A DNA stretch of 64,000 nucleotides from Lytechinus variegatus (Eukaryota > Echinodermata > Echinoidea > Temnopleuroida > Toxopneustidae), in the NCBI RefSeq assembly GCF_018143015.1, contig NC_054746.1, positions 42,970,201-43,034,200 on the forward strand, written 5' to 3'. Of this stretch, positions 10,203 to 25,200 are shown piece by piece. The translations under genes were made by a program, and so were the position numbers. The notes under the pieces were generated by a model that saw nothing but the letters and a program-made list of their open reading frames with translations, did not search any database and was not told where the DNA came from. The stretch's first letter is position 1. Every line of letters starts with the position of its first letter.

Positions 10203-13200
10203 TCATCTTGGAGTTTTGTCTGTTGTTCGTCGCCGTGGTGATGGAAGAGGTGATCTTATGGGCGAAACTGTACCTTTCTTCTGACTCTGACCTTTGCTTG
10301 GCTGTCAAATTTACAATAGAAAGAGAAAGAGAGCAACTTTAACCATCTTTCACATTCATTACTGATCTGAAATTAAGAAATATATTATGTGGAAAGAAGT
10401 GTGTTGATCTTGTCAGGATTTTATGCTTTGTCACGAGTGTACATTCATTTTCATGAGTTTTTCAAGTGATTTTTCATTCTTAATGGTTTCTGTTACTACG
10501 AAGATCTTACTCATTTGAATGTCCTAACAATGATGTCACAATAAGGGTACTACTTTACTATTAACAATTCTTCTGGTAGGGCAGTGGCTACCCTGGATAA
10601 ATAAGATATTATTACTACCATTATTATTATTCTAGTAGGCATGGTCTTGCTGTTTTACAGGCAACTGTGTAGGGACACCTAAGTAGAGCTCTCAGAAATG
10701 GGTGTACCTTGAATTGCTGCCTTTTTAGATAGGTAATCACATCCATCATGTCTTAAAAGTTCAGGAATTGTTGATAATACACTATTAGAGATACGGAATA
10801 GCTCTCATTCCATTCAAGGCATATTTTTCTATGTATGACAGAGTTTAAGTATGTCTACCATTTGTGTTATTTTCAAATGTAGAAATTATAATAAATACCT
10901 TTGTTGAGACTTCTTTAATAGGTGAAGGAGCCCTGTTGTTCCTAGGTGGAGGTGGTCCATATAAATAGGAATCGTTGGCTAAAGCTGATTTACTGTACTC
11001 CATGGCTGGTGTTTCTAATCTCTCAGGTGTACTCACCTAATCAAAGATCAAAATTTGACATGTGGAAGATATCTATGTCAGTGAAATGAAATGTCAATGA
11101 TTCAATGAAATGCACAAATTATTCATCAATTCAAACCCCTAAGATATCCCAAAGTTCTATCTGATACCTCTAGTTGGACCTTTAGGGGAAATCTATCTTT
11201 TTAAGTATTTATATTCTGCTAACATTCTCATATACATTGTTTGATCTTTATATAAAACTGAACCACACTAAACCAAATCTGGACAACATCAGTCATATTT
11301 GTTCTTAAAATGCACATACCATTCCAAAGGAAAATTTTGAATATTGACTTAACAGGAAAGAAGCTTTTATCTGAAAGTGATACAATTACTTTGGTAAAAA
11401 GAAATGCATAGTTCAAGTTTCTGTATTACTGGGTAAAAAAAGCATGTTAGTTACGCTCATAATCATGCATTATTCATGCTTTTCCATCTATGTCTAGCCG
11501 GGGGTTTATGTCTGAATTATCACCAATACAATTAAATAATTTAATTACCCTATAGACTGGTAGGGCTCTGAACACTGCTCCAAGACTCATTTCTCCTGTC
11601 TTGAAACTCTTCAGATGATCATTGTAGAAGTGAGGCTTCTGAAGTGCTTCAAAGAACTTCTTATCTTCAGGCTCCATCTTCTTGTTCCTGGTCTGTTGAT
11701 AAGCTGAACGTCGGAATGGCTTCCATCTATATCCAGAGAGAAATGTGAAATTAGTGATATTGATAATCAAAATAACCTACATTCTGTGATAAATGTTATA
11801 TCCAAAAACTTGTGCTTTTCAATTTTTAATTTCTATTTTTTCAATATGATCAATAATGACAAATAAAACCAAACAATAAGGAAAGGTATTACGCAGGACT
11901 TCTTCCCTTGCTTATAATTGTTCAATAATTAAACAATGATCCAGGGCACTTGTAACAAGATAAATTGCAAAATAAAAAAGAAACCAATTTACACACAATG
12001 AAAGAGGCAAGCTGGCAAATATATTGATCTTATTTTATGTACACTCAAAATATAACCTGTCCTATAAAAATATGCTGAATCACCAAATGAAAACAAACAC
12101 AGCCCTGCCATACTAATTTAGTTATCTTTTACAAGACTTCGATGTTGGTTGATAATAATATATCTTCATTTTAAGAGATGGGGCTGGTGTCAACCGCCTG
12201 CTATGTTAAATAAAAACACAATTACCCCATGTTCTTCCAAAGCAATACTCCTTATAAGGTTTCTACTTACTTGTCACTATCAAAGATGAGAGGATACTCG
12301 TAGCTCTGAGTATTCTGTTTCTTCTTCTCATTCTCCCTCTTTGGTGGCAGGAGGGGTCTCTCAGCTATATCATAGGGTAATACAGGTTCACTTGAGCTTT
12401 CAGCACTGGGGTAGTTCCATGGTCTATGTTGACCAAAGAATCCCATAAAGTGACTCCTCTGGGGTGCATCACCATACCAAACCCTGTCATCACAAAAGAA
12501 TGAAGTGTTAAGTGGTATCTCCAAATATGATCTCTTACCTAACAGCAATCACTATTTCCATTGTCCTGTATCATTCATTTTCTATGTCATTTTTTTTAAT
12601 GGAATTTTTTTATCAACTTGTAAATATGGTGAATTGTTATGACTAGAATATTTCTGGATAAATCTGAGAACTTTTCTGAAATATTTCCTGTCCATGCTGA
12701 TGACGGATAATCAATTAATGGATTATGACCAAGTACAGTGGTAACACTAAGTCATTACATCTTGCTACAGCTATCAGCCAATATTTCCAATCTTCAATTG
12801 TCCAATTGTCTCCTACGGAAGTGGCATTGTAAAATTTTAAACAACCTCTATCAGAAAATAAACAATTTGATTCTCATGGTGATTAGCAATGCAATAGGCA
12901 GGGATTTGTTTATTACACTTTCATGCATCCCTTCCAAATGATCGTTTTGAAATTTGTTGTAAATGCATCCATTTAATCTTACAAATTTGATTCACCACAT
13001 AAAACAGTGATTGAGAACTTAACTCAGTTTCATAGAACTTCTTATCAAGAAGAAATATACAAATTCTCACAAAATGTTCCTAGACCAATCAGAAGGCATC
13101 ATTTAGTGAGTTAAAATATAAGCTATTAACTTGACGATGATAATAGAAACCTACACACCTGACTGAACCATCTGTTGATCCTGATATGATAATCTTCATC

Positions 13201-16200
13201 CTATCTACATAGATCAGACTAACAATCTTACTAAGGTGAGCTCTCCAACTTATCAGCTGCTGTACTGCTCCCTGTAAAAACAAGAAGAGTATTTAGTAAA
13301 GTCACCATGTATATTACAGGATATATCTTGATCAATTTATGCACATTTTCTTCACTTAATTCAATGACAGAAGACCACTACCAGCACTAAGAGAAAGAAA
13401 AATGATCACCTGGCTAAAGAAAGTCAACAAATACAAATTAGATAAAAGCTTGGCACAAAATTTAAGTTGGTATGAGCTTAAATATGTTAATTATCACACT
13501 CTTTTTTATCAGTTAATCATATCTGACTCAAATTAAATCTACTTGAAATTTTACTTGAACAATCAAGACTGACTCCACACACAATCAATTTCATGATTTG
13601 GTTCCTATTCTCGTTTTGGCTATAGACATTTTATTGCAATTTTATATACATATGGTATTGTGTATAACTTACATGATCATCTGTTAGGGGGTCCTCCAAG
13701 AGTGCAGCAACATTCCACATTGTTATGTAACCCTCTGATGAAAATGAATAATGAACAAAACAAGACCATAATTATATTATTCTGAAAGGCTCAGAATGGA
13801 ATACCAGAAATATTCCAAGAGTTTGGGAAAATATTGGCCATTACAAGTGGAATGTTTCTGGTATTTCATGAAATAAAGCCATCCAATATAATCATTATCG
13901 TCTATACAACCCCCCCCCAAAAAAGGGAAAATTTGTTTTAATTAATCAAATCACTTATCACATTATGGCATCACTTTAGGGTCAATTTTGGTCAATGAGC
14001 GTAATTGTGATCTATGCTGCTCTTTGCATTGCTTTCATTGTACATTTCACGCATGTGCACTAGACTGTTCAAAATGGTCTCGTACTCAACGGGGATATTC
14101 ATTGGATCTCGGTCAATTAAGGATACGCTCTGAAACTGCACAAGCAATTGATGTAGACCAACATACACATTTTAAATGTATAGCTAAAACACTCTACAAT
14201 AGATGATAATAATGTATACCTCATGGTTTGTTATGATGCATAGAGAACAAGGAGTGTCATCAATCTCAAGAAAAATGTAACTTCTAAAAAGGCATTTAAC
14301 CTGGTATTTGCATAAGAACAGCAAAATGATGGAACAAAATATTTTGAAGTTTTTTCTTCCATGGTTCTTTCTCCAACTGAAATTCTGTTATGTTATCACT
14401 GAAGCCTATCATATGGGACTGCATAACATAACATATTTGGCGATTCAACAAGCGTTCAATAATCAACAGCAATATACACCCACGTATAATGGTCAATGTT
14501 CAACTGGTATGTGTTTTGCTGCATAGGTTAGCATACATAAAAGATGCACCGGAAGGGGTAAAAAAATTGGTTATTGTTGACACATATATTGTATTGGTGG
14601 TGATTTTCACCTGATTGCTAAGAAAGCATGAATGCTTGTAAGCAAGCAACCAGAGGACCGACGGCTTAAGGTACTCTCCGAAGGACCTGGTACTGAGGAT
14701 TAATGCCTTGCCAAAGGGCACTAGCGCACCAAGTGAGAATCGAATCCGGGTCACCGGAATACAAATCCCCACTCTACCAACTGAGCTATCGCGCCTATCG
14801 CACTTGGTGAAGTGGATAAGGGATTTCCAATTTTTGTGACCTACTGTCACCAATTTATTGCAAATTGAGCAAGTTTTCATACTTGAAACATATTAAACCT
14901 TCATTTTTTGCAACATGGTAAGTGGTGATATACCTTCAACCTGATAGGATATATTCATGATATAATTATAGAGTATCAGATAGAGGATAGAAGTCTGTCT
15001 ACTCACTCATATCACCAGTAATGATCATATTACAATCTTGATCTGAACAGATTGATGTTACAGCTGAACCTTGTCTCTTAGTCATAGGACTCAACATCCT
15101 CACAACCTCTCCCTGAAAACAAAACAATCAACAATAAATAAAATCCTCAAAACTGAATGAATACAAAGCAACAATGAACAATTGTGCATGAAATCATTTC
15201 AATAATAAATACACAATAGTTGGTAGCTTTTAGCACTAAGGACAACAAGAAATGATGAAACTATAGAGTAAATTCTCACTGTGCCCTTGGTTTCTAACAT
15301 CTACTTACCAACTGTCAAGGGTTTAAAAGCTCCCTCTCAGCCTGTTCATGGTTTCGTAAACTGTGTACAGGCAGTAAAATGTTGAGATCAACCATGAAGG
15401 TGGCTTTCAAATTCACTGACATAGGCATTTGTGATTTGATGATTATTCATGTCTTACTTTTAATTTTTCTTTCATCACATCCAATCCAGTCTTTATAATC
15501 ACTGGTATTTGACATTAGTCCAAACAATAGTCAAGTATGCCAAAAGCAGACAATATAACAGACTTTTTTTTCAAACTTTACCCCTATTCAATTCTAGTCA
15601 CCTGGTCTATACAAGGCCTTCATTCTTAGGCTTTGAATGATTACCATAGTTCAAGTTTCTGAATTACTTGGTAAAATGTTTAAGTGACATCTTCATCGTA
15701 AAGGTCATTTGAGAAAAGTTGATCATGAGCTAACCATGAATTGGCTTACTGTATGAAGAAAGACCTACCTCCATAGTCCAGAATCTAATGAAAGAATCTG
15801 CATGAACCGAGACAAGAATAGGATCATACTCGGTGACCAACATCTTAGCATTAGGATCCTGCTCACTCTCTGGCTTAGAACCTAACCTCTCCATCTCATC
15901 ATCATCTTCCATCTTTTCTTCTTCCTTCTCTCCATCTTGGATAGCAGTATCCATGTCTTCAGTTTCTCCATCCCTTGGGCTCCTTGTATCCTCCTCCATC
16001 CCTTCCTCATCTTCAACCTAGACATGGAATCAAAGGCAATGATTAATTCATGATCTACTAAAATTATCAGGGTCATACAAGAATCTGTACAGCTTAAACA
16101 AAATTACAGTTTTATACTCATGCAGAGCTCAAACATTGATCTTGGTGGAAGGAATCTAGTATTGAAGTTATAACACACATATTGATAAGTCTTTCTGGTA

Positions 16201-19200
16201 TCAATAATAAGTTGTGTATTTAATATGCACACTTTCAAATGATTTTGTAAAATAACAAGAAAACAAAAGTCAAAGCAAACAAATGCAAACACAGTCTTGT
16301 TTAATTGTGTTGCATAGCTGTGCCATATTACATAACACTTTCAACTTACGATGAATGATGAATAATTAATAATAATAATAATGTTACATGCACCATAGGC
16401 ACAAAATCAAATAAGCAATATGAACTACTAAAACACCTTTAACAGTTAGAGATAGTCAAACTAACCTTTTCTTTCTGAGTAAATGAAGAAGCATCTGAGT
16501 CTTCATCACCTTCCTTGATCCCTTCTAAATCAGTTCCAGGAGTTGATGGTCCTTCCTGTCTTACTGTCAGTTTCCTAACACAAAAAACAAACAGATATGA
16601 ATATTGCCTACAAATAATAAATGTACTCTCACTGCATCATTGAAGGTGCTGTTGGTGTAATAATGATAAGATTTAAAATTATCTTTAATTATCCTAATTA
16701 GGAACATATTGTCTGGTTCTAAGATCCATATTCATTCAATTTCTATTTCTATTTGCTTTAACAAACTGTTGAGTCTATATATCACAGGAATACATGATTA
16801 AGAGAGAAAAAAAATGTAAGATTACATGGACAAATGAATATGATTAAGGTATATAAAGTAGAGAATCTTGTTGAAAATGATTTGAAAAAAAAATAAATGA
16901 ATCTACAAAACTGGAACCTTCTTTATTACCTTATATATCATTGTTCTATGGTATGAAACAAAGGTAAACTGAAAAAAATGTTAAAAGGGTTATGTACTAA
17001 GTATGGCTTACTTGATAAAAGCAGGATCTGGTCGTCTTGTTCTATGAATAAGAAACATCATCATATAGACCTTGTGAGGATTAGGACTCTTCAATCTATT
17101 CTCATCTTCTGGTCCAGGAGCAAGTGGTGGCATCTCAAATCTAACAGATAAAGGATAAAATAGTTTACACAGTTTTAATAGTGAAGTAAAAGGAATGTAT
17201 TCACAAGTTCTCACAGCAAAGAAAATATTTATGATAGTCAATATTCATTCCTAAACATTAAATGATAAAGAAGGCATCACAGCTGAGTTAGGAAAGGAGG
17301 GATTTTAGATTCTGGTAAAACAGTTCAATTTCCTCTTGGTGTGCTAGAGCCATCTGGTAAGGCATTTATCCTCATTACCAGGTCCCTCGGAGAGGACCTT
17401 AAAAACTTTGCTCCTCTGATTGCTTGCTTACAAGCATTCATGCTTTTTAGCAATCAGGTAAAAAAAAAACACCACCACCACAAGCATGGACTAATAGTGA
17501 CTAACAACTTGAAAACCTGGCTATAGTAATGCTCTGATTGCACTGAGGATAATAACCTAAGAAGAACTAAGACCCAAATCCTGCAAGTATTCAGAAGACA
17601 GTTCATTCTTTACACTAACATTTTACTTACATATTATCAACAGCACCTCTTGATACATCCCATAGAAGAATGTTACCATTAGAACATCCTGTAGCAAGTA
17701 CATCTGGATTCATGAAGGCCGTACATGTCATATCATAATACTGAAGAATGTCATCCTGAAGTAAGAGAACGTACAACAATGATGGACCTTTTGAAATGTG
17801 ATTAATGCTAGATAAGGAAGTAATATAGCATTTCTAAGAAAAAACTGCTTGAAGTGAGCTAGGTGAGCTATAAAACATCACTTTATTTTCCATTATCAAC
17901 ATCTACTCCCAGAAAAGGAGTTCTTGTCAAATGAATGCATATCATTATCATTATGTCCAAAGTTTGTTTCATTGGTATGTTGGATGAACTGGTTATGTTA
18001 AGCTCTGCTTGTGGATGTATTTTCTCTACACATGATAAAGGACAGCATTTTTACTTTTTATCAAGTTTAAATTTTAATCTGCTAAATAATCAATTTAAAT
18101 AAGCCAAATAACATGTTACATTTATTGATTTAAAACAAATATTTGGAGGTGTGGACCTTTTTCCTCAATCCGCACAAAAATTAAATCATATGAGTCTTTG
18201 ATGATTTCACATATGAGAAATCAGTTACTCTTTTCATCCATAAGTAATAACATAGCGGTATTGATCATATCTGATCATATCACCTGGGCATGAAAAGTTA
18301 ATTGTGGACAGCTTGTTTTAGAATTTTGAATACAAGAATAACTATCAATTGTGTAGTTTACACTCACCTCCCGAGCCATGTTTGTGACCTGTGCAACACT
18401 TTGACCAATGGATGGAAGTGGAGCTGACTTGTTGAAGGGACTCACACTTCCACCACCCCTAGCACTGCTACTTCCACTGCTAGGATTAGGACTAGTTGGT
18501 AGGACTAGACTATCAGGTAACTGGGTGTAGCCTGAGAACTCAGCAAACAGGACCAAGTCACCATGATCAGCAGGGTCCTGAAGGTGATGAAGGGATAAAA
18601 GGGTAAAGGGATACATGTAGTAGATGAATCAGGAAGGGACAATAACACTGATGTCCATCCATGACGTCATATTATTCAGTGGGGGAATGAAACAATAGAT
18701 CATCCCCCTTGAACAATAGATTCACAACACAAATCGACACCAATACACAATAAGGTTGTTGATGAAGCTGTTACCATATTATGTATGTAGTACAGAAATA
18801 CATCATTTAGTAAAAAAAATAACAAATCATATCAACGCTTGTCTACAAAGAGCACACTTTTATGCTTTTCACACTGCACTTTTTGTCCTAAATTGGTGGG
18901 GCTAAGGGGGGTCTTAGCCCCACCAATTTCCCGGGGTGAAGCTTAGCCCACTTCGTTTTCACACTACGTTTTAGCAAAGTGGGCTAGCACGGTAAATAGT
19001 ACGGTACTATCTGGCCCTGCAAAAAAGCAGGGTTAGCCGGAATTGCGGTGCTAAGAGATGCAGTGTGAAAACGAAACAGGGCTAAGGAAAGTGGGGCTAA
19101 GCATTAACCAATCACAGAAGTCGAATTGCACGTTAATCACGCTCTGTATGGTAAAATCATCAGTATTCATGAGCTGAGGGATAGTCCGGGGTTAAGGCAT

Positions 19201-22200
19201 TAACCACGGTTGAGCAGATAGTATGGAGTTAAGAAAGACAGTGTGAATCGAAAAAGAGATAGTATTAGTATGGGGTTAAGGATAGTATCCCGGTGGGGTC
19301 ACTCAATGTGATTTGGGGACCGCATGACCGTTACCAAAATCGCGGGAAAAGGGGTCAATTTTACGGAATGTCCACGGACAGAACAATCCTCGAAGTAGTG
19401 AAAATAGGGGTGCTCACCATCCTCGATCTGATGGAAATAGGGGTCAGGAAAAAGGGGAGAACGATCACGAGAAGTAAAATCCGTCGCCGAGTCACAAGCC
19501 GGAGAGGGCGAGCTCATCACGCTCTAGTGGACAATTCTACATTTATTTTTACAAAGAATTCTACTTTTCTTATTTTTCAAGAAAAATAAAGTTCTTTTGG
19601 ATTATTGTGTCAGTATATGGCTCTTGGTCATCTTTAAGGACTGAGCACTCTGATGCCTGTGTTGCAATTTGCTCTAATGAGGTAAGGGTGTAAATGCTCT
19701 ATCCTTGAAATATGGTAAATAGGGGTAAGTTTGCGAAATGGGCAAAAGTGTCCTTACAATCTTATAATTAGGGGTGTTTCAAGGTACCATTTTACCTCAA
19801 TTTTGTCCTCGTTTTGCGTGAAAATAGGGGGGTAAATTTCACAAAATGTCCTTGAAATTGACTGCAATAGGGGGTTACTTGCATTTGTGGTAACGGTCAT
19901 ACGCGTCCCCCTTTGCGGGTGAGTGACCCCACCGGGGATAGTATGGGGTTAAGGAAATGAGGTGTGATAAGCATATATATGTTTTCTTGAATATAGGCCA
20001 CAGCTGGATCATGTGACCATTAAGAAATAACATCAACTTGTTATGTCTGCCTTGGGTTTTATTTAGACACATGTATGCACTGAACATAAGCAGACCTGTT
20101 GACAATCCAATCTGAATAAAAATAAAACAAGCATCAGTCATCCAGTGATAAAGCATCCTCTATTCTAAAGCAAGTCTAGTCAATTGAAGGCATAACACAA
20201 TATCCCCCCCAAAAAAAAATGTGCTGACCAATCATAACTTTCACACACTGTTCTTAATTCTCTCCCTATAAACATAAATCATAGATCTTATCATACCTCT
20301 AAAAAGAATACTGACAGACCCTAATTTTTCTTCTGTTTCAGCAAACAAACATTTTTTGGGGCCTAATTCACATGAAACTTTACCCTAATATGCAACTCAT
20401 TAACAAATTTCAATTACATCCCTATTTTCTCTACAAGTTTCACAAAACAGGATTAAATTTCCTCTACTGATGTTTCACCAAACCTACAATGCACTTACCT
20501 CTAAAAGTTTGAGTTTGTTATTCCAACCAAGCACAGCTAAGCATCGATGTGGTTTGGGGTCATCAAACTTTTGTACTTCACAGTAAAGCATTGAAGCAAT
20601 AGATACATCCTCTTCTTTCTCATTCTCTGACCAGTAGACCCAGGAACGGATTTCTTGACCGCTTCCAAAGTCCCATACTTTGATTGAACCTGTAAAATTC
20701 ATGTATGTATGGAATGCAATAAAACATAATCTTGAATAGAAAAGGGATTCGGAAATTGCTTTCAGTGCACTAATAATTATTTACTTTTGTATCTAAATGC
20801 CCTGTTTTGCATTCAACAATTAAAGAGATAGAGCCTCATTGATTTGGCACTGCACAGTGGCTGCGGGGCCCATGATCAATTGGCCAAAACAAATTTTCAG
20901 AGTATTTCATTTCTGATGTCTATTTCGAACAATAAAATATGTGGATTTTGATTTTTTTTCTTTAAAATCAAAGAGATATAGTTATTTCACTTTAGCTAAA
21001 ATACACACGTGTTTAGTATATAGAGGCCTTATAATTTTCTTATTTATAAAAAATGATCAAGAATATAAATCCTTAACTATTCAGATATCATTAACCATTA
21101 AAATCTAATGGCATACATGGTCATGCATAAAAAGAACCACAAAACCTAAAGAGCTTTGAGTCTTTTTCAGAAATATGTCTATTCAACAGGTGTCGGTAAA
21201 ATCTTCGTAAACAAAAAAGAAAAATACAACATTACCAGTGAATACATCTGATAATTATAAGAATGCTGAAGCAACAGCTATCATGCATATTACGGGCATT
21301 TACAAGTAGTACACTAAGAGGAATATTTAATTAGAACCTCCCAAATAAAAAAAAGTGTTATATACCATCTATTGCACCAGATGCCAGTCTATATCCAGTT
21401 GTATCAATGGCAAGGGCAGTGACCTCTGTATTTGGACCATGTGACCCAGTCACATGATAGACAGCTTTACCAGATTCTAGTTCCCAAACCTATCGAGGGA
21501 GATAATAAGACCTGTGGGTAGCAATAATTTATGAGATATGAAAATACATTGAATTGAAATTCGAAAAAAGGGTATTTTCAAAAACATTTTCCAGTAGCTA
21601 ATTTGCAGTTTATTCAAGAGATTAAAATCAACATCAAGATTTGAAAACTGTATTAAGAGAAATATGCTGCATAAGATTACCAATCACGTTCTAACTGAAC
21701 ACCTGAGTCTATTCAATCTCGTAAAGTGCTAAAACATCCTGCTAACACTACTGTATAAAGTTCAAGTGGATTAATTTCTCTCTCAATTACAGAATTAATC
21801 AATGGAGTGATCAACTATTGCTAAACATTCTTAGTACTACAATAGATGCCTGCTCTGCATCACATAACCTGAATAAAAACACAAAGATAGATTATATATA
21901 ATGGAGACAGAATGAAAAAAAGAAAGATTAATGATTATTCTTTCTACCACAGCACACCCCCTCCCCAAAAAATCCAAAATTGTAATTATTAACAACTGAC
22001 TCCTGGGTCTTACCTTGATAACAGATTCCGTACAAACAGAGACCACCTGATTGAGTTCATCATTACATAGTACATGACTGATTGGTCTATCATGAGTATG
22101 AGGTACTTGCATGGTATCCTGTACTGTTCTTGTTAAAGGCCATACATCCAACACACTAGACCCTGAGGCCAAACAAAACAATGGGAAATGTATAAAAAGT

Positions 22201-25200
22201 TATTGGTAGGCTCAAACAAAATCTCTAAAATTACATAGTAGGTTGGTTGGTTGACTTGACTGATAAGAAAGCACAATTGCTTGCTTGAAACTACCCACAG
22301 AAAATTCTGTTGAATTTCTTCTCTGTCAGATGACTTAATGGTGGTATTTTACCAAAGGGAAATAATACACTGACCCAATCTTCAAATTTGGGTTAAGCGA
22401 TTGGAAGACTACTGTACTGCCTAAAGCGTGAATGCACATTGTCATGGTAATTAACAAAAAAAAAATAAAGACAAAGCCTCGAGCTGAGTTAAGACAATGA
22501 ATTATATTTACATAGCAATTAGTACAGTAGCTTTTAAAGGATCTAAACTTTTCAACTAGGTAAGTTCTTATACAATACAGCAACAATGCAAATTTCCTTG
22601 TTTAGTGAGCTTATATAATCAGGCTTACAAGCCTGAATACTTGTCTGGAATAGATGGAGGCAGTGGTCATATACAGATCCTGGGGACCCACAAGGGCCAT
22701 TCCCCCTACACATCCAAAACTCATTACATCCCCACCTCACTAATGAACAGTGTAATTAATTTCTTCTTCATTTTGACAAGTGGAAGATTCATTTTGCTTT
22801 TTGGGGATTTTCTTTCTAGTTATTGTGCCCATCCGAAGGGGGCTCAGGACCTTTTATTGCTCTCAGAAAAGTCTGAATACCTCAGCTCACTTTTTGCATT
22901 CTCTCTATTTCATATAATCCTGGATTAGCCCTTGTACATAATTGAAAAATGTTGAATAAACGGTGGCAGCAGTGGGATGTGATACATGTAAATCTCTGCT
23001 CCTTTATTAAAATGTCTAACTATATCCTCTTAAAATGTAATTGATACAGGTTACAGACAGCACATCTAAACATGTTTTTATTCACCTAAATAAAAGTGAA
23101 TAAGCCATTAATTGAAAAGCTCACCTGTCATGAGTCTCTCATGTTTCTCATCAAATACCATACAATGAATCCTCTTTTCACCCGGTCTGTCTTCATTGTC
23201 AGTAAACACCTGTAAGCTTGTCAGCGTGTGAATATCCCATATTCTGAATACCTGCATTCAAAGATACATATAAAGACATCAATGCTATTATTTGGAAACT
23301 AAATTACAGATTCATGTAATGACATGTGTTACAGATAAATTTTGACTCCCAGTAAACATATGTAAGCTCATCAAACATGTCTTCAAAGGCAGATACATGT
23401 ACAATAACATCATTGCTACTAATGGAATATTGAATTTAAATATTAATTAATTACATGATGATTCATGCTAGATAAAGTTTTTCTTATTTTCCTTTGGATT
23501 CTGCATTGTAAACTATAAAAATAAACACGGAATACAATATAAATCAATGATATGCCTAAATTCTCAAGAGAATTATAGTAGATTCCTAAAATAACGGCAA
23601 GCAAACTCGCTAAATGTTAACAGCCGTACATCAAGAAATAGTAAATTTTGCATTAAAATGAATACAATACTAATATTTACCCTAGCTGTTGATAAACTAA
23701 TTACATGTTGGTCCTTCTCATTGACTGCTACATCAATGATAGTAAAGAGATGACCAATCATCTTCCCCGTTGGTCTTGAGAAGATATGAGGATGCCAGAT
23801 ACGGACAATCTTATCATTGCCTCCAGTTGCTATGATGTTGGCTCTTGAACAGAAGGCAAAAGAGTTGACTCCCTTCGGGATACTAATGGACTTGAATGGT
23901 CTGTTAAGAGATCATTTCAAAATATTGATTAATGACTATCAGCATACTGAGGAAGTTACAATAGCAGTTGTTTTAAATGTCTTAATATTTTGTTTTAACA
24001 TGTTCCAATTTCTATTATACAAAAGAAAGTCATAAAATCAAGTAATAGATTGTTAAGTTCAATGGTACAAATAAATAATTTTGCACAGATCGCACAAAAA
24101 CAGGTCAACCATAACTGGAATATCATATTAAAGTAGTTGAACTTATGCTGATCATCTCAAGAAATTCCTTATCACATCAATCTTATTCTCCCTAGATGAA
24201 GATCTTGTATTTGTATTGAATAAAAGTATTAATTCTCTAAGTACTTTAAAAGATGAGTTACCGAAACCAAATTAAGATGAGGTATCATTCTAATGTATAG
24301 ACATAAGCCATATTGATAAATTGCTTTAATCTATTCTCAGGTTGTTTTTCAGTTTCCATGATTTCAAAAACTACCATTGCTCTCTGAGGTTGTGTATGTC
24401 CATCAGTTTTTTTACTATCTTAATGATTATTATGAAGATCATAACATTAGAGATGGTAATCATCACACTGAATAAAGATTATAATTATCAGACAGGAGCT
24501 ATCCTCAACTTACTGATTATCAGTGATTCTATCAACTGACTCAAGAACAAATGAAGTATTACTGCTTGGTGAACAGGATGCAAAACATCTTAACTCAGGA
24601 AAGTATTTGATCTTCAGCACCCAGTTGTCATGGAACTTCCTTTTCACAATCGGACTATGGGAGAAAATCAAAGAATTGATATTGGAATGCAGATTTTTAC
24701 AAGGATGAAAAGATTACTTAAGTTGAAATAACAAGTTGATGAATTCAACAGGCTTACCACAAGTAACAAATGCTGGCCTATAAACATAATTCCATAGATG
24801 GTAACATACATGGACTACATGTATAAACATAAAATATGACATGAGGCATCAATGATAACTCTCTAGCAAAAACTAAACAAATTTTCATCAAGCAAAGAAT
24901 AATCATCTTAAATGTTAACCGCATGAATTGTGTAAAATTATTTGAGAAAATTTGAATTATTCTATGACTAAAATTGGTATATTACATAATATAAAGACAT
25001 CAAATCGAAGGCCAAAACTGAAAAATCTTTAGAAATGTCTCATATTTCGGTATTCTTTTGAATAATAAACATACAAACAAATTGGAATTTAGGATCTATG
25101 AGCTAAACTGTGGTAGGGTATGAAGGTACTTACTATGTGAGAGTAGCTGGTTCAATGATGAGATTCTGGTTGCGTTTATCTACCTTAGCATGCTTAGTAT

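Larger units (their letters stand above)
18861..19974. mobile_element. Outer inverted-repeat element, split by a nested insertion
   Basis: Imperfect inverted ends: left TATGCTTTTCACACTGCAC, right (reverse complement) TATGCTTATCACACCTCAT. The interior is GC-richer than its surroundings and carries many GGGGTTAAGG/GGGGCTAAGG motifs and a perfect 17 bp hairpin. It is interrupted at 19289-19936 by a second element whose 8 bp target duplication comes from it. No coding capacity; superfamily unknown. Confidence 0.6.

Noticed and set aside
14725-14795. Possible tRNA gene on the minus strand
   Set aside because: A and B boxes are present, but the sequence continues into a repeated body found again at 17.3 kb, so it is a SINE head.
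19293-19589. 98-codon open frame on the plus strand
   Set aside because: Lies inside a non-autonomous transposon, has no recognisable domain and follows internal short repeats.
22605-22928. 107-codon open frame on the plus strand
   Set aside because: Antisense to a WDR64-like intron, no domain, no splice context.
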